A DNA stretch of 64,000 nucleotides from CBFDBF01 sp050287725 (GTDB taxonomy: Bacteria > Pseudomonadota > Gammaproteobacteria > Chromatiales > Chromatiaceae), in contig JBNKCL010000039.1 of NCBI GenBank assembly GCA_050287725.1, positions 1 to 64,000 of the forward strand, in the 5' to 3' direction. Under the pieces are notes generated by a model. That model was not told where the DNA came from. It did not search any database and saw only the letters and a list, made by a program, of their open reading frames with translations. Positions 1 through 8,808 of this stretch are shown here, piece by piece. How positions within the stretch are numbered: position 1 is the stretch's first letter; every line of letters begins with the position of its first letter. A program made the translations under genes and the position numbers.

Positions 1-115
1 TCAGTTGCAACCCCAGGCCCACCAATACCGTGCGCACCGGCGGGGGCCGGCGTTCTTCCGCCAGCAGCCAGGCGATGGCGGTCAGGATCAACAGTCCGGC
101 GAAACTCTGTAACAT
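1..115 (-). CDS. CNT-family nucleoside transporter, N-terminal fragment
   Basis: The reading frame starts at ATG 115 and runs off the left edge without a stop, giving 38 residues. It begins MLQSFAGLLILTAIAWLLAE, then a short basic stretch with RTV, then a second hydrophobic start. This matches the usual N-terminus of concentrative nucleoside transporters (NupC/CNT), inner-membrane proton or sodium symporters for nucleosides. Only the first membrane helix and the start of the second are visible, so the family call rests on recognised N-terminal pattern rather than on any substrate-site motif. The gene diverges from the small AT-rich region to its right. Confidence 0.55.
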   Translation of the reverse strand, partial: MLQSFAGLLILTAIAWLLAEERRPPPVRTVLVGLGLQL

Positions 116-153
116 CCGCGTGGTGTCCTGTGTATTCCGACAGAGGATATACT

Positions 154-258
154 ATGAAAATATTAAAGACTGCCATACACGCAATACGGGCTGATAAGCC
201 TTTCAAGGTGGCAATGGCAGAATCCTATACTAATTTACAAGACGCTCAATTGCGATAA
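154..258 (+). CDS. possible 34-aa small protein
   Basis: A short frame from ATG 154 to TAA 258 encodes 34 residues, starting MKILKTAIHAIRADKPFKVA. It is preceded by AGAGGA at about 142-147 with a spacer of 6 bases, a good ribosome binding site. It lies in the AT-rich gap between the transporter and the lipoprotein gene. No family is recognised. Chance small ORFs are common in AT-rich DNA, so this is only a candidate; the ribosome binding site is the sole positive evidence. Confidence 0.25.
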   Translation: MKILKTAIHAIRADKPFKVAMAESYTNLQDAQLR

Positions 259-281
259 CAACGTAAAACGGGGAAAAGGAT

Positions 282-989
282 ATGATTTATCAAAGGAAAA
301 TTGTCCTGCTAGTTGCATTATTGTTCTTAACTTCCTGCTCTGGACTAAAAGGTCCTTTAACTAAATCCGAGATTCAATCGACTCGAAAGGTAGCTGTTAT
401 CTCTCTTCTCGGAGAGAATTTTCATGGTATTCGCGTTGCAACGACCGTATTCGGAAATATTTATTACGTTACTTCGGTTCCGGATTGGAATATTGATGGG
501 ATCACAGAGGATTTTATTGTTTCACGTGTTAGTAGTCCGGGCATCCGTAGCGCGCTTGCGCTTGCGCATGATAGTGCCCTGCAAAAGCGATTTGTTAAAA
601 GCTGGGGATTTGCAAATAACGGTTTTGATTATGATGAACTGTTTGCTCTAGCGAAAGAGCAGGGAGCGGATACTTTGATTGTCGTCCAGCCGACACCATA
701 CTCTAATGCGAGATTTCATAGACCCGGCTATGGGTTCTACGAGAATACATTTATGGGAGGGTCTCGTAGATGTGTATATTCACTATTTACCGTGGACGTG
801 TTTTCAGTGAGCTCTGGAGATCGGTTGGGCTGGGAATGGGGATTGCCTTGTGAATCGGGTGAGACAGAAATAGCATGGAAAAGGGGATTTCTTGAATATA
901 CCGAAGAGGAAAAAGAGCGCCTTCGGGAAAAAACGGTAGCGAGTGTGATATCAGGGGTTTCAAATGCACTCAAAATATTAGGCTTCTGA
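282..989 (+). CDS. lipoprotein of unknown function
   Basis: The 235-aa product starts MIYQRKIVLLVALLFLTSCS. This is a classic type II signal peptide with lipobox LTSC, so Cys19 should be lipidated and the protein anchored in the envelope. The rest looks globular and shows no domain I recognise. Codon use is visibly more AT-rich than in neighbouring genes (many TTT, AAA, ATT codons), which suggests recent acquisition or weak selection. It stands alone: the gene on the left is divergent and the M61 peptidase on the right has ordinary GC-rich codons. Function unknown. Confidence 0.75.
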   Translation: MIYQRKIVLLVALLFLTSCSGLKGPLTKSEIQSTRKVAVISLLGENFHGIRVATTVFGNIYYVTSVPDWNIDGITEDFIVSRVSSPGIRSALALAHDSALQKRFVKSWGFANNGFDYDELFALAKEQGADTLIVVQPTPYSNARFHRPGYGFYENTFMGGSRRCVYSLFTVDVFSVSSGDRLGWEWGLPCESGETEIAWKRGFLEYTEEEKERLREKTVASVISGVSNALKILGF

Positions 990-1047
990 CTGGAGCGTAC
1001 GGTTAGTCCACTGTTGGGGTAAGTTCAACTCATACTGCGATATCGCC

Positions 1048-2859
1048 ATGATCCGATACACCATCCAACCCGCCTCCCTCGAAGCCCATCTGTTCCAGAT
1101 CACGTTGCAGATCGAACGACCGGACCCGGCGGGACAGGTGGTCTGCATGCCGGCCTGGATCCCCGGCAGTTACATGATTCGCGATTTCGCCAAGCACGTG
1201 GTGACGCTGGCGGCGGAGTGTGCGGGCGCGCCGGTTGCGGTGGTGAAGCTGGACAAGCAGAGCTGGCGTTGCAGTCCGTGCGACGGGGATCTGGAGATCC
1301 GCTATCAGGTATATGCCTGGGATCTGTCGGTCCGCACCGCCCATCTCGACACCACCCACGGCTATTTCAACGGCACCGCCGTGTTTCTGCAGGTGGCGGG
1401 CCGGGAGCGGGAGGGGTGCGAGGTGGAGATCCAGGCGCCCCCGGACATCCGGTACTGCTCCTGGCAGGTGGCCACCACGCTGCCCTCGGCGGGGGCGGCG
1501 CCCCTCGGATTCGGTCTCTACCGGGCGGGCGATTATGCGGAGTTGGTGGATCATCCGGTGGAGATGGGGACCTTCACCCACCTCTCCTTCGAGGTGGCCG
1601 GGGTCCCGCACGAGGTCGCGATCAGCGGCAGACACCAGGCCGATACGGAACGATTGTGTAGCGATCTTGAGGCGATCTGCGATTATCAAGTTGGCATCTT
1701 CGGAGAACTTCCAAACATGGAACGTTATCTGTTCCAGGTGATGGCGGTGGGCGACGGCTACGGCGGCCTGGAACATCGCAGCTCCACCTCGCTGCTGTGC
1801 AAGCGCACCCACCTGCCGCAGGCGGGAAAGACGAAGGTGGAGAACGGCTACCGGGAGTTTCTGGGGCTCTGCAGCCACGAGTATTTCCACCTCTGGAACG
1901 GTAAGCGCATCCAACCTCAGGTGTTGCAGGACCCGGATCTCTCCCGCGAGGTCCACACCCGGCAACTCTGGGCGGTGGAGGGGATCACCTCCTACTACGA
2001 CGACCTCTCACTGGTCCGTAGCGGCCGGATCGACGCCGAGAGCTACCTGGATCTGCTGGCGCGTACCATCACCCGGGTGCTGCGCGGCAGCGGCCGGTTG
2101 CGGCAGACCCTGGAGGAGTCGAGTTTCGATGCCTGGACCAAGTTCTACCAGGCGGACGAAAACGCCCCCAACGCCGTCGTCAGTTATTACGCCAAGGGGG
2201 CGCTGGCGGCGCTGGCGCTGGATCTGACCATGCGCCTCGGGACAGACGGGGGCAAGTCGCTGGACGATCTGATGCGGCTGCTGTGGGAGCGTCACGGCCG
2301 CACCGGCGTCGGGCTGGGCGACGGTGAGATCGAGCGGCTGGCGGCCGAGGTGAGCGGACTCGATCTCGGCGGCTTCTTCGACCGGGCGCTGCGTACCACC
2401 GGAGACCTCCCGCTGGCGGAACTGCTGGAACAGGCAGGGGTCGGCCTGCTGCTCCGTCCGGCCCGCAACCGAGAGGATCAGGGGGGCGTCCGGCGGAGCG
2501 GTGACACGGCGCTCGAGGCGACGCCGGTGCTGGGTGGCCGTTGGCGCGACGACCGGGGCAACGCCCGGCTGGAGGTGGTGCTGGAGGGAGGCATGGCCCA
2601 GCAGGCGGGGTTGGCGCCCGGCGACCTGATCGCCGCGGTGGACGGTATCCGCACCACGGCGGGCAACCTGGAACAGCAGATCGCCCGTATCCCGGTGGGC
2701 TGTTCGGTCTCGGTGCATCTGTTCCGGCGGGAGGAGCTGATGCGGGTCGAGCTGACGGGGCAGGCCCCTCCGGACGACACCTGCGAGCTTTGGCCGCTGG
2801 CGCCGGTAAGTGAACACCAACTTCGTCATCGCCGTGCCTGGTTGCAGCAGGAGTGCTAG
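1048..2859 (+). CDS. M61 family metallopeptidase with PDZ domain
   Basis: The 603-aa product has the three-part layout of M61 (glycyl aminopeptidase-type) peptidases. There is an N-terminal beta-rich domain with the family signature PAWIPGSYMIRDF near residue 33, a central gluzincin domain, and a C-terminal PDZ domain at roughly 480-575. The zinc motif HEYFH is at residues 277-281 (SHEYFHLWNGKRI), and the downstream glutamate ligand lies in WAVEGITSYYDD. No signal peptide is seen, so it is probably cytoplasmic. Length fits the family. It is 31 bases upstream of birA on the same strand and may be co-transcribed. The physiological substrate of bacterial M61 enzymes is mostly unknown. Confidence 0.9.
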   Translation: MIRYTIQPASLEAHLFQITLQIERPDPAGQVVCMPAWIPGSYMIRDFAKHVVTLAAECAGAPVAVVKLDKQSWRCSPCDGDLEIRYQVYAWDLSVRTAHLDTTHGYFNGTAVFLQVAGREREGCEVEIQAPPDIRYCSWQVATTLPSAGAAPLGFGLYRAGDYAELVDHPVEMGTFTHLSFEVAGVPHEVAISGRHQADTERLCSDLEAICDYQVGIFGELPNMERYLFQVMAVGDGYGGLEHRSSTSLLCKRTHLPQAGKTKVENGYREFLGLCSHEYFHLWNGKRIQPQVLQDPDLSREVHTRQLWAVEGITSYYDDLSLVRSGRIDAESYLDLLARTITRVLRGSGRLRQTLEESSFDAWTKFYQADENAPNAVVSYYAKGALAALALDLTMRLGTDGGKSLDDLMRLLWERHGRTGVGLGDGEIERLAAEVSGLDLGGFFDRALRTTGDLPLAELLEQAGVGLLLRPARNREDQGGVRRSGDTALEATPVLGGRWRDDRGNARLEVVLEGGMAQQAGLAPGDLIAAVDGIRTTAGNLEQQIARIPVGCSVSVHLFRREELMRVELTGQAPPDDTCELWPLAPVSEHQLRHRRAWLQQEC

Positions 2860-2890
2860 TCCGAGGGGGTCGCTCTGATACAATTCCGGC

Positions 2891-3901
2891 ATGGATAACC
2901 GCTTTCAAATCGTCCGCCGGCTGGCGGACGGCCGCTTTCACTCCGGCGAGGAGCTGGCGCAGGAGGCCGGCATCAGCCGGGCGGCGGTTTGGAAGCACGT
3001 GGGAAAACTTCAGGATGAGTTCGGTCTGGAGATCCATGCGGTACGGGGTCGCGGCTACCGCCTGGCGGAGCCGCTGGAGCTGCTCGACCGGGAACGGATA
3101 CTCGCGGACCTGAGCGCGCCGGGAAGATCCCGCCTGGCGCAACTGGAGCTGCTGGACCAGATCGGTTCCACCAATCACCATGTATTGGAACAGGCCGGGG
3201 CGGGCGCGCCTTCCGGTTACGCCTGCCTGGCGGAGCAGCAGACTGCCGGGCGCGGGCGGCGGGGGCGGCAGTGGGTCTCCCCCTTCGGCAGCAATATCTA
3301 TCTCTCCCTGCTCTGGCGATACACCACCGGCCCGGCCCAACTCGGGGGGCTCAGTCTGGCCGCCGGGCTGGCGGTGGTGCGCGGCCTGCGGGCGCTGGGG
3401 ATCGGGGGGATGAGCCTCAAATGGCCCAACGACGTATTGTGGAAGGGCCGCAAGCTGGCCGGGTTGTTGCTGGAGGTGGCAGGCGAGTCGGGCGGCCCCA
3501 GCCGCGTGGTTCTGGGGCTCGGTCTGAACACCCGGCTGGCGCGGGCGCCGGCGGCGCAGATCGACCAACCCTGGATCGATCTTGCGCAGGTCCCGGGCGG
3601 GGCGGGTCTCTCCCGCAATCGCCTGGCGGGGGTGCTGCTGGAGAACCTGTTGACGGCCCTCTCCCGGTTCGAGCAGGAGGGTCTGGCGCCGTTGCTGGAG
3701 GAGTGGCGGCAGTACGACCCGTTGCACGACCGGCCGGTGACGGTCCTGATGGGCGAGCGGCGGATCGAGGGGGTCCACCGCGGGATCGCCGCCGACGGCG
3801 CCTTGCTGCTGGAGTATCAGGGAACCACCCGGCCGTGTTACGCGGGGGAGGTCAGCCTGCGGCCCGCCAGCCGCAAAACCGACACGGGGGCGGCGTCGTG
3901 A
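2891..3901 (+). CDS. birA: bifunctional biotin ligase / biotin operon repressor BirA
   Basis: The 336-aa protein joins an N-terminal winged helix (residues 1-65; ISRAAVWKHVGKLQ is the recognition helix) to the biotin protein ligase core. The biotinyl-AMP loop is TAGRGRRGRQW, and KWPNDVLWKGRKLAG is the second signature. A C-terminal SH3-like domain follows. It biotinylates carboxylase carrier protein using ATP and, in the bioAMP-bound form, represses biotin genes. The DNA-binding domain is intact, so repression is expected. The stop codon overlaps the GTG start of coaX by four bases (GTGA), indicating translational coupling; the birA-coaX order is common in this class. Confidence 0.95.
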   Translation: MDNRFQIVRRLADGRFHSGEELAQEAGISRAAVWKHVGKLQDEFGLEIHAVRGRGYRLAEPLELLDRERILADLSAPGRSRLAQLELLDQIGSTNHHVLEQAGAGAPSGYACLAEQQTAGRGRRGRQWVSPFGSNIYLSLLWRYTTGPAQLGGLSLAAGLAVVRGLRALGIGGMSLKWPNDVLWKGRKLAGLLLEVAGESGGPSRVVLGLGLNTRLARAPAAQIDQPWIDLAQVPGGAGLSRNRLAGVLLENLLTALSRFEQEGLAPLLEEWRQYDPLHDRPVTVLMGERRIEGVHRGIAADGALLLEYQGTTRPCYAGEVSLRPASRKTDTGAAS

Positions 3902-4647
3902 ACCGGGCCGGAGGCACGCTGTTGCTGGATCTGGGGAATACCAACCTGAAGTGGGCCTGGCTGGAGCAGGGCGCGGCCGGGGTCAGCCGCTCGGTCAGTC
4001 ACCGGGCGGGCGGGATCGCGCAGACCCTCACCGTTCACTGGGCGGACCTCCCGGTTCCGGAGTGCATCCTGGCTGCCAGCGTCCTGGCGCCGGAGGCGAA
4101 CCAGGAGTTCAGCGACTGGACGCGCAAACGGTGGGGCCTCGAACCGCGGTTTCTGCGGGCCGAGGCGGAGGCGCTGGGGGTGCGCAACGGCTATCACGAG
4201 CCGGGACAACTGGGGGTGGATCGCTGGCTGGCCCTGATCGCCGTCCACCGTCACCATCCCGGCGCCGCCTGCGTGGTGGATTGCGGGAGCGCCGTTACGC
4301 TGGATGTGATCTCGGCCGCGGGGGAGCATCTGGGAGGGCTGATCCTGCCTGGTCTCGGACTCATGCAGGAGTCGCTGCGGCAACGCACCGCCATCCCCCA
4401 ATGGCAGGATCTGCCGGCGAACCAACTGCTGGCCACCGGTACCGGCGAGGCAATCGCCGCCGGGGGGGTGAACGCCGTGGCCGCGCTGGTGGTGCGGATG
4501 GTGGCGGAGGCGGCCGGGCGGCTGAAGGAGACCCCGGCGGTGATTCTGACCGGCGGCGACGCACCGCGGGTGCAGGCAGTGCTGTCACTGCCGTGTACAA
4601 TAGAACCGGATCTGGTGCTTCAGGGGCTGGCCCTGATAACAGATTAG
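3898..4647 (+). CDS. coaX: type III pantothenate kinase CoaX
   Basis: This 249-aa ASKHA-fold kinase phosphorylates pantothenate in the first step of coenzyme A synthesis. The nucleotide-binding phosphate-1 motif is LLLDLGNTNLKWAWL at residues 7-21. The conserved GVDRWLALIA and VVDCGSAVTLD segments carry the catalytic aspartate and substrate contacts. I chose the GTG at 3898, which overlaps the birA stop as GTGA. The open frame extends much further upstream, but that part is only a shadow of birA. The SPOR gene follows after 9 bases, so birA, coaX and the SPOR gene probably form one transcript. Confidence 0.95.
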   Translation: MNRAGGTLLLDLGNTNLKWAWLEQGAAGVSRSVSHRAGGIAQTLTVHWADLPVPECILAASVLAPEANQEFSDWTRKRWGLEPRFLRAEAEALGVRNGYHEPGQLGVDRWLALIAVHRHHPGAACVVDCGSAVTLDVISAAGEHLGGLILPGLGLMQESLRQRTAIPQWQDLPANQLLATGTGEAIAAGGVNAVAALVVRMVAEAAGRLKETPAVILTGGDAPRVQAVLSLPCTIEPDLVLQGLALITD

Positions 4648-4656
4648 GAACGAATC

Positions 4657-5502
4657 ATGAAGTGGCTCTTCGCTCTCCTGCTGCTCGTCAATCTGGGGCT
4701 GTTCCTCTGGGGCTACCGGCATGCGCCGATGACCCCGCAGGCCGAACTGCCCGCAGGCGCCGGAATCGGAAACCTGCGGCTGCTCTCCGAGTTGCAGAGC
4801 GAGAGTGCGCCGGTGATCCCGGATGCCGCGCCACCCGCGGCCGCCGCCCCGGCGGAGCCTGAAACCCCGATGGTGGGCCTGCCGCTACCCCCGATCGAAC
4901 CGGAGACCGCGGAAGCGGAGCCCGCCGCCCCGAGCGAGCCTCCACCGGAAGAGCCCGCACCGGAAGAGCCCGCACCGGAAGAACCGGTGCCGCCGGAACC
5001 GGAGATCGCGGGACCACCGGTCGAGCTATGCGGATCCCTGGGATTGATCGAGGACCGGCAGCAGGCCAGACAGATCGGGCAGGAGTTGGAGAAGTCCGGC
5101 TTCAAGGTCGCCCTGGAGGAGGAGAGCCGACAGACCCAGCTCGGTTTCTGGGTGGTGATCCCTCCGTTGCCGAGCAACGAGGCGGCGCAGCAGAAGCTCC
5201 AGGAGCTGGCGGCGGTCGGCATCACCGACGTGTGGCACTTCAAGAACGGCGACATGAAAAACGCCATCTCCCTGGGCATGTTCTCCCAGGAGAGCAACGC
5301 CCAAAACTTCCAGCAGGAGATGCGGCAGAAGGGGTTCGATACCGAGCTGCGGCCGCGCTATCTCAACAAGAAGCAGTACACCGTCCAGGTGCGGATCAAG
5401 GCGCCGCGAAGCGAGGCGGATGCCGACTGGCGCCGGATCAAGCAGCAGTATCCGGACCTGCGCCTGTCGAACCGGGCCTGTGGGCAGATTGCCTCCCCGT
5501 AG
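4657..5502 (+). CDS. SPOR-domain membrane protein
   Basis: The 281-aa protein has one N-terminal membrane anchor (residues 4-20), then a Pro/Glu/Ala-rich spacer at about 50-125 with tandem EEPAPEEP repeats. A C-terminal SPOR-like domain (about 125-275) includes FKVALEEES and GMFSQESNAQNF. SPOR domains bind denuded peptidoglycan glycan at the division septum. It is therefore probably a periplasmic, septum-associated protein anchored in the inner membrane. It follows coaX by 9 bases. Its stop lies inside the promoter of the downstream tRNA-Thr. The repeat-rich spacer probably varies in length between strains. Confidence 0.8.
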   Translation: MKWLFALLLLVNLGLFLWGYRHAPMTPQAELPAGAGIGNLRLLSELQSESAPVIPDAAPPAAAAPAEPETPMVGLPLPPIEPETAEAEPAAPSEPPPEEPAPEEPAPEEPVPPEPEIAGPPVELCGSLGLIEDRQQARQIGQELEKSGFKVALEEESRQTQLGFWVVIPPLPSNEAAQQKLQELAAVGITDVWHFKNGDMKNAISLGMFSQESNAQNFQQEMRQKGFDTELRPRYLNKKQYTVQVRIKAPRSEADADWRRIKQQYPDLRLSNRACGQIASP

Positions 5503-5517
5503 CGGATTCCCTACAAT
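5489..5517 (+). promoter_or_regulatory. sigma-70 promoter of tRNA-Thr
   Basis: TTGCCT at 5489-5494 and TACAAT at 5512-5517 are separated by 17 bases, a close match to the housekeeping consensus. The -10 box ends 18 bases before the tRNA. The -35 box overlaps the end of the SPOR gene. Confidence 0.65.
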
Positions 5518-5535
5518 GATCTCCCTTTCCTCTGC

Positions 5536-5611
5536 GCCGGCGTAGCTCAGTTGGTAGAGCAGCTGATTTGTAATCAGCTGGTCGGGGGTTCGAATCCTCT
5601 CGCCGGCTCCA
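5536..5611 (+). tRNA. tRNA-Thr (anticodon TGT)
   Basis: A complete 76-base cloverleaf. The acceptor stem GCCGGCG pairs with CGCCGGC, the anticodon stem GCTGA/TCAGC encloses loop TTTGTAA with anticodon TGT at 5569-5571, the T loop is TTCGAAT, and the CCA end is encoded. Confidence 0.97.
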
Positions 5612-5612
5612 T

Positions 5613-8240
5613 TTAATTTATCACGATCGGTTTTGCCTTGTTTTTTGCCTTGCATCCTTCCGCGGTGTGAGATTCCGCGGACAATGGTTCGGCCGTCGCG
5701 CGGGGATGACCGATGACGTAACCCTGCGCCAGGTCGATGCCCGCTTCGCGCACTTTCTGCAATACCTCTTCGTCTTCCACGAACTCGGCGATGGTGCGGA
5801 TGCCCAGTTCATGGGAGATGTCCGACATGTGGCGCACGAACACCTGATCGCGCTCGTCGTGCAGCAGGTTGACGATGAAGTCGCCGTCGATTTTCAGGAA
5901 ATCGATGGGGAAGTGTTTCAGATACCGGAAGGAAGAGAAGCCGGAGCCGAAATCGTCGATGGCGAAACAGTAACCCTCCATCTTCAGGTCGCCGACGAAA
6001 CGTTGCAGCAGCGAGATGTTGCGCACCGTCTCGCGTTCCGTGAGTTCGAACACCACCCGTTCCGGATCGATCTTGTGTTTGGCGATCATCCGTTTCACTT
6101 TCGGTATGAACTCGGAGAGAACCAGTGCTTTTGGCGAGAGGTTGATGAACATCAGCTGGTCGTGTGAACGCATGTGGGCGAAGGCGGCGTCCATCACCTG
6201 GTAATCGATCTGTTGCACCACGCCGGTGCGTTCTGCGGTTTCGATGAATTGCGAAGCGGCGATGATTTGCCCCTGTTCGTCCACCATCCGGCTCAGTACT
6301 TCGTAGCCGCAGATACCGCCGTCCGCGACCGACACGATGGGCTGGAAGTAAGGGACGAAGCGATGTTCTTCCAACGCCCCCAGGATCGCGAAGTTCTGTT
6401 CCCCCATATCGCGGTAGATCGCGATCACCTCGCCTTCACCGGCGAGCAGGGTGCGGTTTTTGCCTTCGCTCTTGGCACGATACATCATGTTGTCGGCTAC
6501 CAGAAACAGGTCCCTGGCGGCCTCGCCGTGATCGGGATACAAAGCGATCCCGACCGAAAGGGTGGTTCGTATCTGTTTGCCGTCGGGCGCTGTGACGCTG
6601 AGCCTTTGCACCTCGGTGGTCATGCGTTTGGCGGCGGTGAAGACCTGATTCTCCGGTGAGTCGGTGAGCAAGGCTACGAACTCGTCGCCGCCGTAACGGG
6701 CGACCAGGTCGCCCATGCGGAAGGTTTTGCGCAACAGATCGGCAAGCTCCTGCAGATAGGCGTCACCCACGGTGTGTCCGTAGGTGTCGTTGATGGTCTT
6801 GAAATTGTCCACATCGATGACCAACAGCCCGAGCCGCTCGTTCTTGCGCTTGGCGCGATCCAGTTCGTAATCGAACAGATCCCAGAAGACGCGCTGGTTG
6901 AAGAGGTTGGTGAGCGGATCGCGGGTGGCGTAGTGTTCCAGCTCTCTGGTGTATTTGTAGATCGCCTTGACCGACCCGACCACGTTGAGCAGGGTGGAGA
7001 GGATGCTCTCAGACACCAGCATCTTCATCGGATCCGTATCCTGGCCCGCCTGCAGGCCGATGCCGACGATACCGCCGATCTTCGGGGTTTCGACGAACAG
7101 GTTTTTGCTTCGTAATACGATACTGCCGTCCAACATCTCCGGAAGTTTTTTGCTGCGGTCCGCGATGTTGTGATGGACCTGTAAGGTGGCTTCCTCTTTG
7201 AAGTATGGGTGTTTCAGCAACAAATCCCGGGCGTCCCTTTCCAGAATTTCCATCATGTGCGGCGAGGGCTGGTTGCGCCAGAAGATCTCCAGGTCGAACA
7301 GCTCTTCCTCCACTTTGAAGACCGACAGCAGGGTATAGGTTTCCATCACTCCGTTCACTTCGATCAGCAGACGGCTGACATATTCGCGCCAGTCGCGCAC
7401 CACGTCGGAGGTGATAATGAAACGTTCCAGCAGGCGGATCTCGAACTCCAGCAGTTCTTTATCCACCGCGAAGGTTCGCAGACGCTCGGTAAGGGACTTT
7501 ACCTCCAGCAGGATATCGTCCAGCTCGCGAAAACCCACCTGCTCGGTCTGCGGGGAGAATTTCGCAAGATCCGATACCTTGTTGATCCGGCTGACCTGGT
7601 TGCGCAGCAGTTGCACCGAACGGTTGATGCGTCCCTGGATGATCCATGCAACCGCGAAGGCGCCGATCAGCATCATCGGCACTACCAGCCATAGGGTGGA
7701 TATGAAATTGGAACGGGCGCGCGCCAACAGGGGCGTGAGATCCTGCCGCAGGTCGATCACCCCGAGCACCGTACCCACCTGTGCGTTGACATGGCAGGCC
7801 AGGCACTCCTGGCGAGCCCGCAGCGGGTAAAGGTGCCGCAGCTCGGACTCCTGCTCCAGAACCCGATCATTCCCATCGGCAAAAACCTTTTTGGTCTCCG
7901 CATCGATCGGCGGTTGCTCGATGGCGCCGAACAGCGCTTCCACCACGGGACCGCGATAGATCTCGAGCATGTACGGGGTGTCGGCGAAACGTTTGCGCAT
8001 GGCCTCGATGAACTGTTCCACATCCGGTCTCTTCCAGCCTTTACGCATTACCTGGAACATGGCGTCGAAGGTCTGCCCCGCCAGGATCTCCGAGACCTCG
8101 CGGGCGTCACTGCGCACGGTTCGGTCGTAGACGTTGGCGACCACGGCATAGGCCCCGATGAACAGAAGCGCCGCGCCCAGCAGGGCGGTGACCAGCATAA
8201 ATCTTCTGATCGAGTTGGAAAAAAATGTCTGTATCAACAT
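5613..8240 (-). CDS. heme c-binding sensor diguanylate cyclase/phosphodiesterase (GGDEF-EAL)
   Basis: The 875-aa protein has two membrane helices (about 14-36 and 181-201) flanking a periplasmic sensor. The sensor contains a CxxCH heme c site, C146-L-A-C149-H150, typical of the Tll0287-like/DUF3365 domain. A cytoplasmic linker of about 230 residues follows, then a GGDEF domain with an intact GGDEF at 517-521 and an EAL domain with YEVL at about 646 and DDFGSGFSS. Both catalytic motifs look complete, so it could make or degrade c-di-GMP in response to a heme-sensed redox or gas signal; the direction cannot be told. I chose the ATG at 8240, which gives a proper N-terminal anchor; the frame is open for 60 more codons upstream. 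Confidence 0.9.
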   Translation of the reverse strand: MLIQTFFSNSIRRFMLVTALLGAALLFIGAYAVVANVYDRTVRSDAREVSEILAGQTFDAMFQVMRKGWKRPDVEQFIEAMRKRFADTPYMLEIYRGPVVEALFGAIEQPPIDAETKKVFADGNDRVLEQESELRHLYPLRARQECLACHVNAQVGTVLGVIDLRQDLTPLLARARSNFISTLWLVVPMMLIGAFAVAWIIQGRINRSVQLLRNQVSRINKVSDLAKFSPQTEQVGFRELDDILLEVKSLTERLRTFAVDKELLEFEIRLLERFIITSDVVRDWREYVSRLLIEVNGVMETYTLLSVFKVEEELFDLEIFWRNQPSPHMMEILERDARDLLLKHPYFKEEATLQVHHNIADRSKKLPEMLDGSIVLRSKNLFVETPKIGGIVGIGLQAGQDTDPMKMLVSESILSTLLNVVGSVKAIYKYTRELEHYATRDPLTNLFNQRVFWDLFDYELDRAKRKNERLGLLVIDVDNFKTINDTYGHTVGDAYLQELADLLRKTFRMGDLVARYGGDEFVALLTDSPENQVFTAAKRMTTEVQRLSVTAPDGKQIRTTLSVGIALYPDHGEAARDLFLVADNMMYRAKSEGKNRTLLAGEGEVIAIYRDMGEQNFAILGALEEHRFVPYFQPIVSVADGGICGYEVLSRMVDEQGQIIAASQFIETAERTGVVQQIDYQVMDAAFAHMRSHDQLMFINLSPKALVLSEFIPKVKRMIAKHKIDPERVVFELTERETVRNISLLQRFVGDLKMEGYCFAIDDFGSGFSSFRYLKHFPIDFLKIDGDFIVNLLHDERDQVFVRHMSDISHELGIRTIAEFVEDEEVLQKVREAGIDLAQGYVIGHPRATAEPLSAESHTAEGCKAKNKAKPIVIN

Positions 8241-8808
8241 GCTCGATATTTCTGTGTTATTCGGTTTATGGGTTGAATCCCAATCAATCCCCTTCCGGGG
8301 AGAGTGCGCTGCAAAACGATCAGAATTTATCTCTGCGTGTCTTTCCTTGTTGCTTGTAACCGCGTTTCGAACAAGCCTGTACGCGGCACATAGACCCGCT
8401 GTTCCCAATGGACGACCCAATGGGAAACCGGAAAACGACGCGCGTTCTGACAGCTACATTGAAAAAGGATAAGAATCCTTTCTCGGCATCCTGCTTTATT
8501 TAAATTCCCTGATTGGGTTTATTTTTTGATGAGCGAATCCGCAGCACGAATTTGGTTCGGTTTCCGGAAAACGCATCTCCTTTGGTTACTGATTCGGCGC
8601 TTCGGCCAATTCACAGTTTACCAATAATTATCGTCTTATCAAGAAGCTATGGCGGTGGATCGAAAATTTCAAACATTTACACGCGGGCGCTTCCCGGGAC
8701 GGCGCATCTCCCCGGAAAGTCGCCGGAAAAAAGAAATTTATTTCCTATTGAAGTGGCCGTCATGGGCTGGGCATAATCCCCGGGAGAGTGGGAAGAAGAG
8801 AAAAACAG
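8241..8808. other. 568-base divergent intergenic region
   Basis: This separates the GGDEF-EAL gene (minus) from the carbonic anhydrase gene (plus). It is more AT-rich than its flanks between about 8460 and 8650. Both short frames in it lack ribosome binding sites and family resemblance. I see no tRNA, no clear terminator and no convincing sigma-70 or sigma-54 promoter. It presumably carries the promoters of both neighbours. Confidence 0.6.
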
